Shown here one piece after another: positions 8,461-14,998 of a stretch of DNA of 64,000 bases (the stretch's first letter is position 1; the number at the start of each line of letters is the position of its first letter). The stretch is from JAWXUC01 sp044432975 (GTDB lineage Bacteria; Pseudomonadota; Alphaproteobacteria; RF32; CAG-239), in the NCBI GenBank assembly GCA_044432975.1, contig JAWXUC010000001.1, positions 278,353-342,352 of the forward strand, written 5' to 3'. The translations under genes and the position numbers were made by a program. The notes under the pieces were generated by a model. That model was given only the letters and a program-made list of their open reading frames with translations, did no database searches and was not told the DNA's origin.

Positions 8461-8579
8461 TTGTCCTCTCAAAAATAACAAGCTGGTCGCTTGCTGAAAT
8501 TTTAGAAATGAATGAGGAAGATTTTTATAATTGGCATAAATCGGCTATATCTGTTCAAAAAGAATTGTATGAGGATTAA
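8194..8579 (+). CDS. gpE-E' frameshift fusion chaperone
   Basis: After the slippery heptamer T-TTT-TTC (8424-8430) the -1 frame continues without a stop for 49 codons from 8430 to 8576, ending at TAA 8577-8579. The extension reads FRLRGDIRREIVVLSKITSW and then SLAEILEMNEEDFYNWH, which matches the usual E' domain (LRGDIRR..., then W-S-L-x-E-I-L). The resulting fusion is about 128 residues. P2, lambda (G/GT) and most tailed phages make a similar E/E' pair in a fixed ratio. Without the frameshift the 120 bp before the tape-measure gene would appear empty. Confidence 0.88.
8424..8430 (+). promoter_or_regulatory. Programmed -1 ribosomal frameshift site
   Basis: The sequence T TTT TTC lies exactly on the zero-frame codons of gpE (GCT TTT TTC GGC), the canonical X-XXY-YYZ arrangement. 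Slipping one base back opens the E' frame. The downstream zero-frame stop at 8458 is close, as usual. A stimulating stem or pseudoknot was not modelled. Confidence 0.85.
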
Positions 8580-8582
8580 ATT

Positions 8583-10907
8583 ATGGCAACACAAACAACA
8601 GTATCTGTTATGATAGGAGCAACTTTGGGCGGAACTTTTAAGACCGCCCTTGGCTCTGCCCAAAATAGTATAAATGCTCTTGGTGGCGTGATTAAAAAAT
8701 TTGATAACGATTCAAAACAGATAAGCTCTTTTAGGCAATTGCAAAAAGCAACTCTTAAAACAAATCAAGAATGGAAGCAAGCACAAAGCGAGGTTTCAAA
8801 GTTAGCTCGGGAAATATCAACAACAGATAAACCAAGCAAAACTCTTCAATCAAATTTCAATAAAGCTAAAAAAGAGGCAAGTCTAGCAAAACAAGCCTTT
8901 TTGCAAAATAAAAATGCAACTCGTGAAATGGGAGATGCTTTAACAAAAGCGGGTATAAATACAAGCAATCTAACAAAAGAACAAACTAGATTGATAAAAA
9001 GCTCGGAAGTTTTGCGATTAAATCAAAGCAAGTTAGCAAAAATTCAAACGGCTACAAATAATAATCTTGCAAGACGAAGTGCCTTTCGTTCTCAAATAGG
9101 TGATGTTATGGCGTTGGGGGCAAGTTTATATGGCATTATTAGACCTGCGGTTGCTTTTGAAAGTGCAATGGCAGATGTTAAAAAGGTGGTTGATTTTGAA
9201 ACACCAACGCAAATAAAAGAAATGGAGCAAGATATTAAACGCCTTGCAAAAACAATCCCGCTTTCATTAGATGGGTTGGCTTCTATTGTTGCAAGTGGTG
9301 GACAGCTTGGTATTCCAAGACAAGAATTGGCAAAATTTGCCGAAACGGCTGCGAAAATGTCTGTTGCTATGGATATGAGTGCCGATGAAGCTGGGCAAGC
9401 AATGGCAAAATTATCAAATGTTTTGCAAGTGCCTATTGGCGAAATTGGTAAAGTTGGCGATGTTGTTAATCATCTTTCTAATAATATTGCAGCAACAGCC
9501 CCCGAAATTGTTGAGATTAACCTAAGAGCTGGTGCTATGTCTAGAAGCTTTGGATTGGCTTATAATGAAGTATCGGCGTTGGCAGGAACTTTCGTGGCAA
9601 TGGGTAAATCTCCCGAAATTGCTGGAACAGCTATCAATATGATGGCAAGCCGTTTGCAACTTCTTCCTGTGGCAAGTGGTAAAGCAAGAGATTCTTTTGA
9701 TGAGCTAGGCATTTCAATGAGTGAATATAAAAATCTTATTGAAACAGGACAAGGGCAAGAGGCTTTATTAACTGTTTTAGAAGCATTGAAAAACGTTCAA
9801 GGTGTTAAACGAGCCGAGATTATGAAAAATATCTTTGGCGAGCAAGCCCAAAGGCACGTTAATTCTTTGGTTGAGAGTTTAGACACTTATAAAGACAATA
9901 TCAAGCTTGTTTCTAGTGAAACTGCTTATGCTGGCTCTATGCAACAAGAATTTGAAGCACGATCAGCAACAACTGCTAATAATATCCAACTTCTAAAAAA
10001 CAATGTGGCAATTCTAGCAACAAACATTGGTTCGGTATTATTGCCTGCTATCAATAAAGTTATTGCTGTTTTTACCAATGCAACAGCTAAAATAAGCGAC
10101 TTTGCGAACAAATACCCTGTTTTGACACAATATATAGGGATTGCGGTGGCAAGCTTGATGGCTCTTAAAATAGGTGTTGTTGGTATTGGTTATGCTTTTA
10201 CCTTTCTTGCAAGCCCTGTTTTAATGGGGATAAGCGTTTTTACAAAACTTCAAACAGTTTTTGCTTTGGCAAAAGTTGGAGCATTATCAATGTTGCCTGC
10301 TATTAAGGCTGTTGGCGTTGCATTTTTAACAAATCCAATTGGGCTTTTAATAACAGGCATTGCTCTTGGGGCAATTTTGTTAATTAAGTATTGGAAACCC
10401 ATCTCGGGATTTTTTCAAAAGTTATTTACGCCCGTTATTGCTGTTTTTAAGAATGTGTGGGAATGGGTTGGCAACCTTTGGCAAAACATACAAAGCGTCT
10501 TTGATGGCATTAAGAACTGTGTAAAAGATAGTGTTATTGGTAAAGCTTGGAACTTTATGTTTGGGGAAGATGATAAAAAAGAAGAAGATTCTAAAACTAA
10601 CAAGCCTGTATCTATCGGCTCGGCGGTGGCAGATGATGATTTTTCTAACGCTCAAAATCCCGCAACAATTGGCTCTGCAATGGCAGATGAAGATTCATCT
10701 ATACCAACAAATCAACATAGTGCTGTATCATTAGAAAAAGCCTCTATTAAGGCAGGCTCTCAAAATAACGTTAGTATATCAGCACCTATTACTGTTAATA
10801 CTACCGCAGGAATGAATCCTCAAGATGTGGCTCGTGAAATAGACTTGAAACTAAAAGAAAGAGAGAACCAAGCAACCAGACGACAAAGGGCAATAAATTA
10901 TGACTGA
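8583..10907 (+). CDS. Tail tape measure protein T
   Basis: 774 residues. The N-terminal 150 residues are Lys/Gln-rich helices (coiled coil). The next part holds the conserved phage tape-measure segment, with SADEAGQAMAKLSNV and GLAYNEVSALAGTFVAMGKSPE among its motifs. Hydrophobic membrane-active segments follow at about residues 505-600 (IGIAVASLMALKIGVVGIGY, LLITGIALGAILLI). The protein sets tail length and is probably ejected through the inner membrane. Its end overlaps gpU by 8 bp. The C-terminal ~100 residues are low-complexity with a duplicated GSA-ADDDFSN/ADEDSSI unit. Confidence 0.93.
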   Translation: MATQTTVSVMIGATLGGTFKTALGSAQNSINALGGVIKKFDNDSKQISSFRQLQKATLKTNQEWKQAQSEVSKLAREISTTDKPSKTLQSNFNKAKKEASLAKQAFLQNKNATREMGDALTKAGINTSNLTKEQTRLIKSSEVLRLNQSKLAKIQTATNNNLARRSAFRSQIGDVMALGASLYGIIRPAVAFESAMADVKKVVDFETPTQIKEMEQDIKRLAKTIPLSLDGLASIVASGGQLGIPRQELAKFAETAAKMSVAMDMSADEAGQAMAKLSNVLQVPIGEIGKVGDVVNHLSNNIAATAPEIVEINLRAGAMSRSFGLAYNEVSALAGTFVAMGKSPEIAGTAINMMASRLQLLPVASGKARDSFDELGISMSEYKNLIETGQGQEALLTVLEALKNVQGVKRAEIMKNIFGEQAQRHVNSLVESLDTYKDNIKLVSSETAYAGSMQQEFEARSATTANNIQLLKNNVAILATNIGSVLLPAINKVIAVFTNATAKISDFANKYPVLTQYIGIAVASLMALKIGVVGIGYAFTFLASPVLMGISVFTKLQTVFALAKVGALSMLPAIKAVGVAFLTNPIGLLITGIALGAILLIKYWKPISGFFQKLFTPVIAVFKNVWEWVGNLWQNIQSVFDGIKNCVKDSVIGKAWNFMFGEDDKKEEDSKTNKPVSIGSAVADDDFSNAQNPATIGSAMADEDSSIPTNQHSAVSLEKASIKAGSQNNVSISAPITVNTTAGMNPQDVAREIDLKLKERENQATRRQRAINYD

Positions 10908-11373
10908 AATTACAACAAGCTTAAACGCCATAATGGGCGTGAATATGATGATATTATTAGGAACATACAGATTTTGTATATCAACCGCAGCCTATCAATC
11001 ATTTTCTCGCACTAGCGAATACAAATGGGAAGAAGTAAATCGCTTGCAAAATGAGAATACAATTCAATTTACAGGCAAAACAGCAGATATTATGACTTTG
11101 TCGGGAGAAATATATCCACATTTCAAAGGGGGATTGCTACAAATCCCTCTTATGCGAACAGAAGCAATAAAAGGCACGCCTTTAATGCTTATCTCGGGAA
11201 ATGGAACAACTTTTGGGCGTTGGTGTATTTTAAGCATTGAAGAAAAACAAAAGTATTTTTTGCAAGATGGCACACCAAGAAAAATTAGCTTTAATATCAA
11301 ACTTAAAAAATATGGAGAAACCCAAGAGTTAGGTTATAAAGGCATTATTTCAAGCATATTGGAGGTTTTATGA
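10900..11373 (+). CDS. Tail protein gpU
   Basis: 157 residues. Matches the gpU family of P2-like tails: MMILLGTYRFCISTAAYQSF near the start, EYKWEEVNRL, then QFTGKTADIMTLSGEIYPHFKGG and the closing KKYG. gpU helps close the tail at the tape-measure end. It is translationally coupled on both sides: it overlaps T by 8 bp and its ATGA stop-start junction gives gpX at 11370. Confidence 0.92.
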   Translation: MTEITTSLNAIMGVNMMILLGTYRFCISTAAYQSFSRTSEYKWEEVNRLQNENTIQFTGKTADIMTLSGEIYPHFKGGLLQIPLMRTEAIKGTPLMLISGNGTTFGRWCILSIEEKQKYFLQDGTPRKISFNIKLKKYGETQELGYKGIISSILEVL

Positions 11374-11576
11374 TATATTTAAGCAAAGAGGGAGAAACAC
11401 TAGATTATATTTGTTGGCGTTATTATGGCAAGACTTATGGTGTTTTTGAAAAGGTCTTAGAGGCAAATCCTCATTTATCTGAAGAAGACGCTATATTACA
11501 AGCTAACGTTGAGATAACTCTTCCAGATATTGATGAAAGCACCGAAGATAGCTCAAGAATTAAATTATGGCAATAA
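11370..11576 (+). CDS. Tail protein gpX (LysM-like)
   Basis: 68 residues. The sequence EGETLDYICWRYYGKTYG followed by VEITLPD is the compact gpX/LysM-like fold that P2 gpX uses at the baseplate hub, where it joins gpD. ATG overlaps the gpU stop. Length and position between U and D are as in P2. Confidence 0.9.
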   Translation: MIYLSKEGETLDYICWRYYGKTYGVFEKVLEANPHLSEEDAILQANVEITLPDIDESTEDSSRIKLWQ

Positions 11577-11585
11577 GGAAATATT

Positions 11586-12572
11586 ATGCAACCTATTTAT
11601 AAAATTACAGTAGATCAAGAAAATATCAACAGTATTCTAGCAAATAGACTCATATCAATCAATATAACCGATGAATTTGGGTTAGTATCAGATAGTATGA
11701 CAATGGAGTTAGACAATAGCGATGATATTTTTGAAGTCCCGCCACGAGGAGTAGAGCTAGAAGCTTTTTTGGGCTATGATGAAAACAATCTTTATTCAAT
11801 GGGCAAGTTTATTGTTGATGAGATTGAGTTATCTTCTCCCCCTAATAAAATCACAATTACAGCCCGAGCGTCCAACTCTACTATAAAAGAGGATATGGGG
11901 GCGATTAAAGCCCCTAAAAGCAAATCTTGGGAAGAATGCACCTTATCAACTATTGTTAGCACTATAGCGGTGGATTATGGGCTAACAGAGTCAATTGATA
12001 TTAGCTTTAAGGATATATTTATCCAGCATATAGACCAAACAGATGAAAGCGATTTATCTTTTTTAGAACGTCTTGCCAAAGAGTATGGGGTAGAAGTAAA
12101 GATTGCAGGCGGTAAAATCATTTTTTTAGAACCTGCACGAGGGACTTTGCCCGATGGCACAACAATACCAACCACCTATATTAGCAAAGCAGACTTAAAT
12201 AATTATAAAATGCGAATATCGGAGCGAGGTTTATATAATCAAGTTATTGCAAAATATTACGATTTAGATGACGCAGAAGAAAAAAAAGTTGAAGTGGGTG
12301 ATGAAAAGCCCGCTTTTTCTATGCGAGATGTATATAGCAATGAAACAACCGCTTTAATGCAAGCCAAAGCAAAATTGGCAGATATAGAGCGAGGGCAATA
12401 TAGCTTATCGGCAGAAACAATAGGCAATCCGCTATTATCTGCAGAAAGCAAAATTGAAATAACAGGTATTTGTGAAGAATTACAAGGAGCTTGGATATTA
12501 AAACAAGTTAGTCATAGTTATTCTTCTAGCGGATATAAAACCTCTTTTGAGGCAACAAGACCATTAACGTAA
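11586..12572 (+). CDS. Baseplate hub/late control protein gpD
   Basis: 328 residues. A typical gpD: beta-barrel N-terminal half (ISINITDEFGLVSDSMTMEL, PPRGVELEAFLGYDE, MGKFIVDEIELSSPP), then DLSFLERLAKEYGVEVKIAGGKIIF, and the C-terminal ARPLT-like end. gpD forms the hub on which gpV sits, and is the T4 gp27 homologue. In P2 the promoters for late genes are also named from this gene. The next gene starts 11 bp downstream behind AAGGAGG. Confidence 0.93.
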   Translation: MQPIYKITVDQENINSILANRLISINITDEFGLVSDSMTMELDNSDDIFEVPPRGVELEAFLGYDENNLYSMGKFIVDEIELSSPPNKITITARASNSTIKEDMGAIKAPKSKSWEECTLSTIVSTIAVDYGLTESIDISFKDIFIQHIDQTDESDLSFLERLAKEYGVEVKIAGGKIIFLEPARGTLPDGTTIPTTYISKADLNNYKMRISERGLYNQVIAKYYDLDDAEEKKVEVGDEKPAFSMRDVYSNETTALMQAKAKLADIERGQYSLSAETIGNPLLSAESKIEITGICEELQGAWILKQVSHSYSSSGYKTSFEATRPLT

Positions 12573-12583
12573 GGAGGCGTAAT

Positions 12584-12862
12584 ATGGAAAATATACACTT
12601 TTTCTTTGAAGTCATCAATATACTTATTTATGCGTTGGCATTTATTTTGTGGCACAAACTCAAAGCAATTGAAGACAGGCACGACAAAACAAAAAATGAT
12701 TTATCTCTTTTCAAAACCCATGTGGCAGAGCGATATTCTCCCAAAAAAGATATTGAAGAAATGGAAAGACGCATAAATGAGCAACTTATAACTTTAAGCA
12801 AACGAATGGAACAAGGTTTTCAAATGATTTATCAACAACTACTTAACAGAAAGGACAAATAA
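12584..12862 (+). CDS. Small membrane-anchored coiled-coil phage protein
   Basis: 92 residues with a strong AAGGAGG site. One membrane segment (about residues 8-25, VINILIYALAFILWHKL) is followed by a charged coiled coil (AIEDRHDKTKNDLSLFK, EEMERRINEQLITLSKRM). The layout resembles Mu-like gp-type accessory lysis proteins or antiholin-like anchors. It lies directly before the endolysin and is probably part of the lysis module. The exact function is unknown. Confidence 0.6.
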   Translation: MENIHFFFEVINILIYALAFILWHKLKAIEDRHDKTKNDLSLFKTHVAERYSPKKDIEEMERRINEQLITLSKRMEQGFQMIYQQLLNRKDK

Positions 12863-12863
12863 A

Positions 12864-13271
12864 ATGGCTGAATATTCAAAAACATCAAAAGAACGACTTG
12901 CAACTTGCCACGAGAGTTTAGCGTGGCTTTTTACTGTCGTGGTTCAAAATTATGATTGCTCTATATTAGAGGGATACAGAACCCCAGAAAGACAAGCGGA
13001 GTTGCTTGCCAAAGGCAAAAGCAAGGTAAAAGACGGAAAACATAACAGCTTCCCATCAAATGCTGTTGACGTATCGCCTTATCCAATCCCTAAAAACTGG
13101 GGCGTTGGCGATAATTTAGAGCTTGCAAAGTTTTATCATTTTGCGGGCTATGTTAAAGCCACCGCCGATAGCTTAGGAGTTAAAATCCGCTGGGGAGGAG
13201 ATTGGAACGGCAATAATGATTTTAGCGACCAAACATTTAATGATCTAGTTCATTTTGAATTAGTTGATTAA
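12864..13271 (+). CDS. Endolysin, M15 L,D-peptidase type
   Basis: 135 residues. The zinc-binding motif of M15 (VanY/L-alanyl-D-glutamate peptidase) enzymes is clear: ILEGYRTPERQAELLAKGKSK, then KHNSFPSNAVDVSPYP (His followed by Asp seven residues later), and the C-terminal WGGDWNGNNDFSDQTFNDLVHFEL with the His ligand. It would cut the peptide stems of peptidoglycan at the end of infection. It has no signal peptide, so it needs the holin, which follows after a terminator-like gap. Confidence 0.9.
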   Translation: MAEYSKTSKERLATCHESLAWLFTVVVQNYDCSILEGYRTPERQAELLAKGKSKVKDGKHNSFPSNAVDVSPYPIPKNWGVGDNLELAKFYHFAGYVKATADSLGVKIRWGGDWNGNNDFSDQTFNDLVHFELVD

Positions 13272-13275
13272 CAAG

Positions 13276-13325
13276 ATTTAAGGACAGTCCTTAAATAGAC
13301 CGCTTGCGTTATGCAGGCTTTTTTT
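13276..13325 (+). terminator. Perfect palindrome followed by rho-independent terminator
   Basis: First a 21-bp palindrome (ATTTAAGGAC, one base, GTCCTTAAAT; 13276-13296). It is followed by a GCTTGC-GTTAT-GCAGGC hairpin (13302-13318) with seven T residues. The second hairpin should end or attenuate transcription between endolysin and holin. The first palindrome could be a protein-binding site. Confidence 0.7.
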
Positions 13326-13348
13326 ATGCAAAAAATAGGAGAAAACAA

Positions 13349-13543
13349 ATGAGTGAAATCATTAGTAAGTTAAAACTTAATCAAGCCTCAACATGGCGAG
13401 GTATTGTTGGGATATTGGGAAGCTTTGGCGTTGCCATAAGTCCCGACCTTGCAGAACAAATTATCGCCATTTGTGTGGCAGGTATTGGTATTATTGAAGT
13501 TGTCCGCAACGAAAAGGCAAGTGATGATGACAATAATGAGTAA
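13349..13543 (+). CDS. Phage holin-like membrane protein
   Basis: 64 residues from ATG 13349 (AGGAG 8 bp upstream). The in-frame ATG at 13304 is rejected because it lies in the terminator. The hydrophobic segments WRGIVGILGSFGVAISP and QIIAICVAGIGIIEVV are separated by a short polar loop, and the chain ends in a charged tail (RNEKASDDDNNE). Small size, two membrane spans and location between endolysin and spanins fit a class II-like holin. No specific family recognised. Confidence 0.7.
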   Translation: MSEIISKLKLNQASTWRGIVGILGSFGVAISPDLAEQIIAICVAGIGIIEVVRNEKASDDDNNE

Positions 13544-13721
13544 AATTAAAGCGGTGGCATTTTTTGTCATCGCTCTTTTTTTATATCTATTCGGATATAA
13601 AAACGCAATCAATAAATACAAAGCAAAAGGATTAAAAAATGTTGAAGAAGCAAAAAAGGCTCGTGATTGCCTTAATGACGTTGATAGGATTAACCGCTTG
13701 CACGACAAATACAAACGCTGA
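13536..13721 (+). CDS. Inner-membrane spanin (Rz-like)
   Basis: 61 residues from ATG 13536, overlapping the holin end. An N-terminal membrane anchor (VAFFVIALFLYLFGY) is followed by a charged periplasmic helix (NKYKAKGLKNVEEAKKARDCL). The second half is overlapped in a different frame by the Rz1-like lipoprotein gene, the classic nested Rz/Rz1 layout. It would fuse inner and outer membranes at lysis. The shortness is compatible with small spanins. The assignment rests on the topology and nesting. Confidence 0.72.
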   Translation: MSKIKAVAFFVIALFLYLFGYKNAINKYKAKGLKNVEEAKKARDCLNDVDRINRLHDKYKR

Positions 13722-13833
13722 CTTCTGCCTAATCTATGAGCCTGTTTATATGGATTATGAACACGATACCATCGATACAATCACACAAGTAGATAGAAAT
13801 AATATCGTTTATGACGATATGTGCCAACATTAA
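13639..13833 (+). CDS. Outer-membrane spanin (Rz1-like lipoprotein)
   Basis: 64 residues. The lipobox LTAC (Cys about residue 21, LVIALMTLIGLTAC) predicts an outer-membrane lipoprotein. The remainder (ADFCLIYEPVYMDYEHDT, then ITQVDRNNIVYDDMC) resembles the Rz1-type C-terminal domain seen in many phages (xCxxWxPIYx...). It begins inside the Rz-like gene, out of frame with it, with AAAGGA before its ATG. Together the two small genes form the spanin pair. Confidence 0.82.
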   Translation: MLKKQKRLVIALMTLIGLTACTTNTNADFCLIYEPVYMDYEHDTIDTITQVDRNNIVYDDMCQH

Positions 13834-13846
13834 AGAAAAAGGAAAT

Positions 13847-14851
13847 ATGATGAAAAAAACAGCAGAATATGTATCAATTGGACACCCCGACAAGGTTGCA
13901 GACTTTATTTCAAGCTATATTTTAGATAAAGCTATTGAACAAGACCCCATGGTTAAATATGCCGTTGAGGTTCTTATCAAAGAAAATATTGTTATCTTAG
14001 GCGGGGAAATCAAAGGCAATGTTGATTTAAGTAAGCTAAAAGAATATGTAGTGGAAGCATTAGCAGAAATTGGCTATAATAAAGATTATGCCGTTATATG
14101 GGGCAAATACGCTATTGATCCGTGCGAAATAAAAATTCTTAATCTTATTGGCCAACAATCTGATGACATTAACAAAGGTGTAGAACAAAATGGCTGGGGC
14201 GACCAAGGTGTCTTTGTTGGCTATGCTTGTCAAAGCGAGGGATTGGTCAATAAAGAGCTATACTTAGCCCGTAAACTAAACAAAGCCCTTTATGAAAAGG
14301 CTCTTTGTTCTCTAAATCTTGGGATAGACATTAAAACGCAAATTACATTAGATGATACAGGCAATGTTGAAACAGCTATTGTTGCAATCCCTATGCTTGA
14401 AAATGAAGACTTGACAGGCGTTGTTGTTGATGTTTTAGGTATAACACCTCAAAACATTATTATTAACGGCACAGGCGTTTATAAAACCCATTCATCTATT
14501 GCCGATTGTGGCGTATCGGGCAGAAAATTAGCTTGCGATTTTTATTCTACAGCGTGTCCTATTGGCGGTGGCAGTCCCTGGACAAAGGACGCAAGCAAGG
14601 CAGACTTAACGCTTAACCTATACGCTCGCAAGTTGGCCATTGATTATTTAGAGGATAATGATGAGGCTTTTGTTTATTTATCTTCTTGTATAGGGCAATC
14701 CAATTTAACAAGTGCGGTTATTAAAACAATCAAAAACGGTGTTGAAACAAATACGCCCCTAACTATCAATAAAACACCCACCGATTTAATAAATCTGCTG
14801 GGGTTAAGAAAACCAATCTTTGCAGAACTATGCAAAAATGGCTTAACCTAA
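13847..14851 (+). CDS. Phage-encoded S-adenosylmethionine synthetase
   Basis: 334 residues from the first of two adjacent ATGs, with AAAGGAAAT upstream. The methionine adenosyltransferase motifs are all present: GHPDK near the N-terminus with its His, the ATP loop GWGDQGVFVGYA (GAGDQG in chromosomal enzymes), KTQITLDD, and the P-loop-like GGGSPWTKDASKAD with the conserved Lys. It would make SAM from methionine and ATP. It is shorter than housekeeping MetK (about 380-400 residues) and lies between the lysis genes and DNA-modification cargo of a prophage, so it may feed SAM to the methylase at 17002. Context suggests a late or constitutive cargo gene. Confidence 0.87.
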   Translation: MMKKTAEYVSIGHPDKVADFISSYILDKAIEQDPMVKYAVEVLIKENIVILGGEIKGNVDLSKLKEYVVEALAEIGYNKDYAVIWGKYAIDPCEIKILNLIGQQSDDINKGVEQNGWGDQGVFVGYACQSEGLVNKELYLARKLNKALYEKALCSLNLGIDIKTQITLDDTGNVETAIVAIPMLENEDLTGVVVDVLGITPQNIIINGTGVYKTHSSIADCGVSGRKLACDFYSTACPIGGGSPWTKDASKADLTLNLYARKLAIDYLEDNDEAFVYLSSCIGQSNLTSAVIKTIKNGVETNTPLTINKTPTDLINLLGLRKPIFAELCKNGLT

Positions 14852-14874
14852 AAAACCCCATTATCTCCCCCAAC

Positions 14875-14905
14875 ACCTCCTCCTAACCAGAGGAGGTCTT
14901 TTTTT
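14875..14905 (+). terminator. Rho-independent terminator after metK-like gene
   Basis: ACCTCCT (14875-14881) pairs with AGGAGGT (14891-14897) over a 9-base loop and is followed by CTTTTTTT. It ends the late prophage transcript before the ATPase-nuclease cargo. Confidence 0.85.
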
Positions 14906-14998
14906 GTTTGTATAATAGGTAATTTAGTGTTAAAAGAGCTAAAAACAAATTGCTATTTCAAAAAAAATAAATTATTATCCTTTGCAAGGAGTTTGGAT

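Noticed and set aside
13304..13348. Earlier start for the holin-like gene
   Set aside because: It lies in a terminator and lacks a ribosome site; ATG 13349 has AGGAG.
14927..14998. Extended N-terminus for the ATPase-nuclease
   Set aside because: The TTG start has no ribosome site; ATG 14999 has AAGGAG and the conserved ATPase begins after it.
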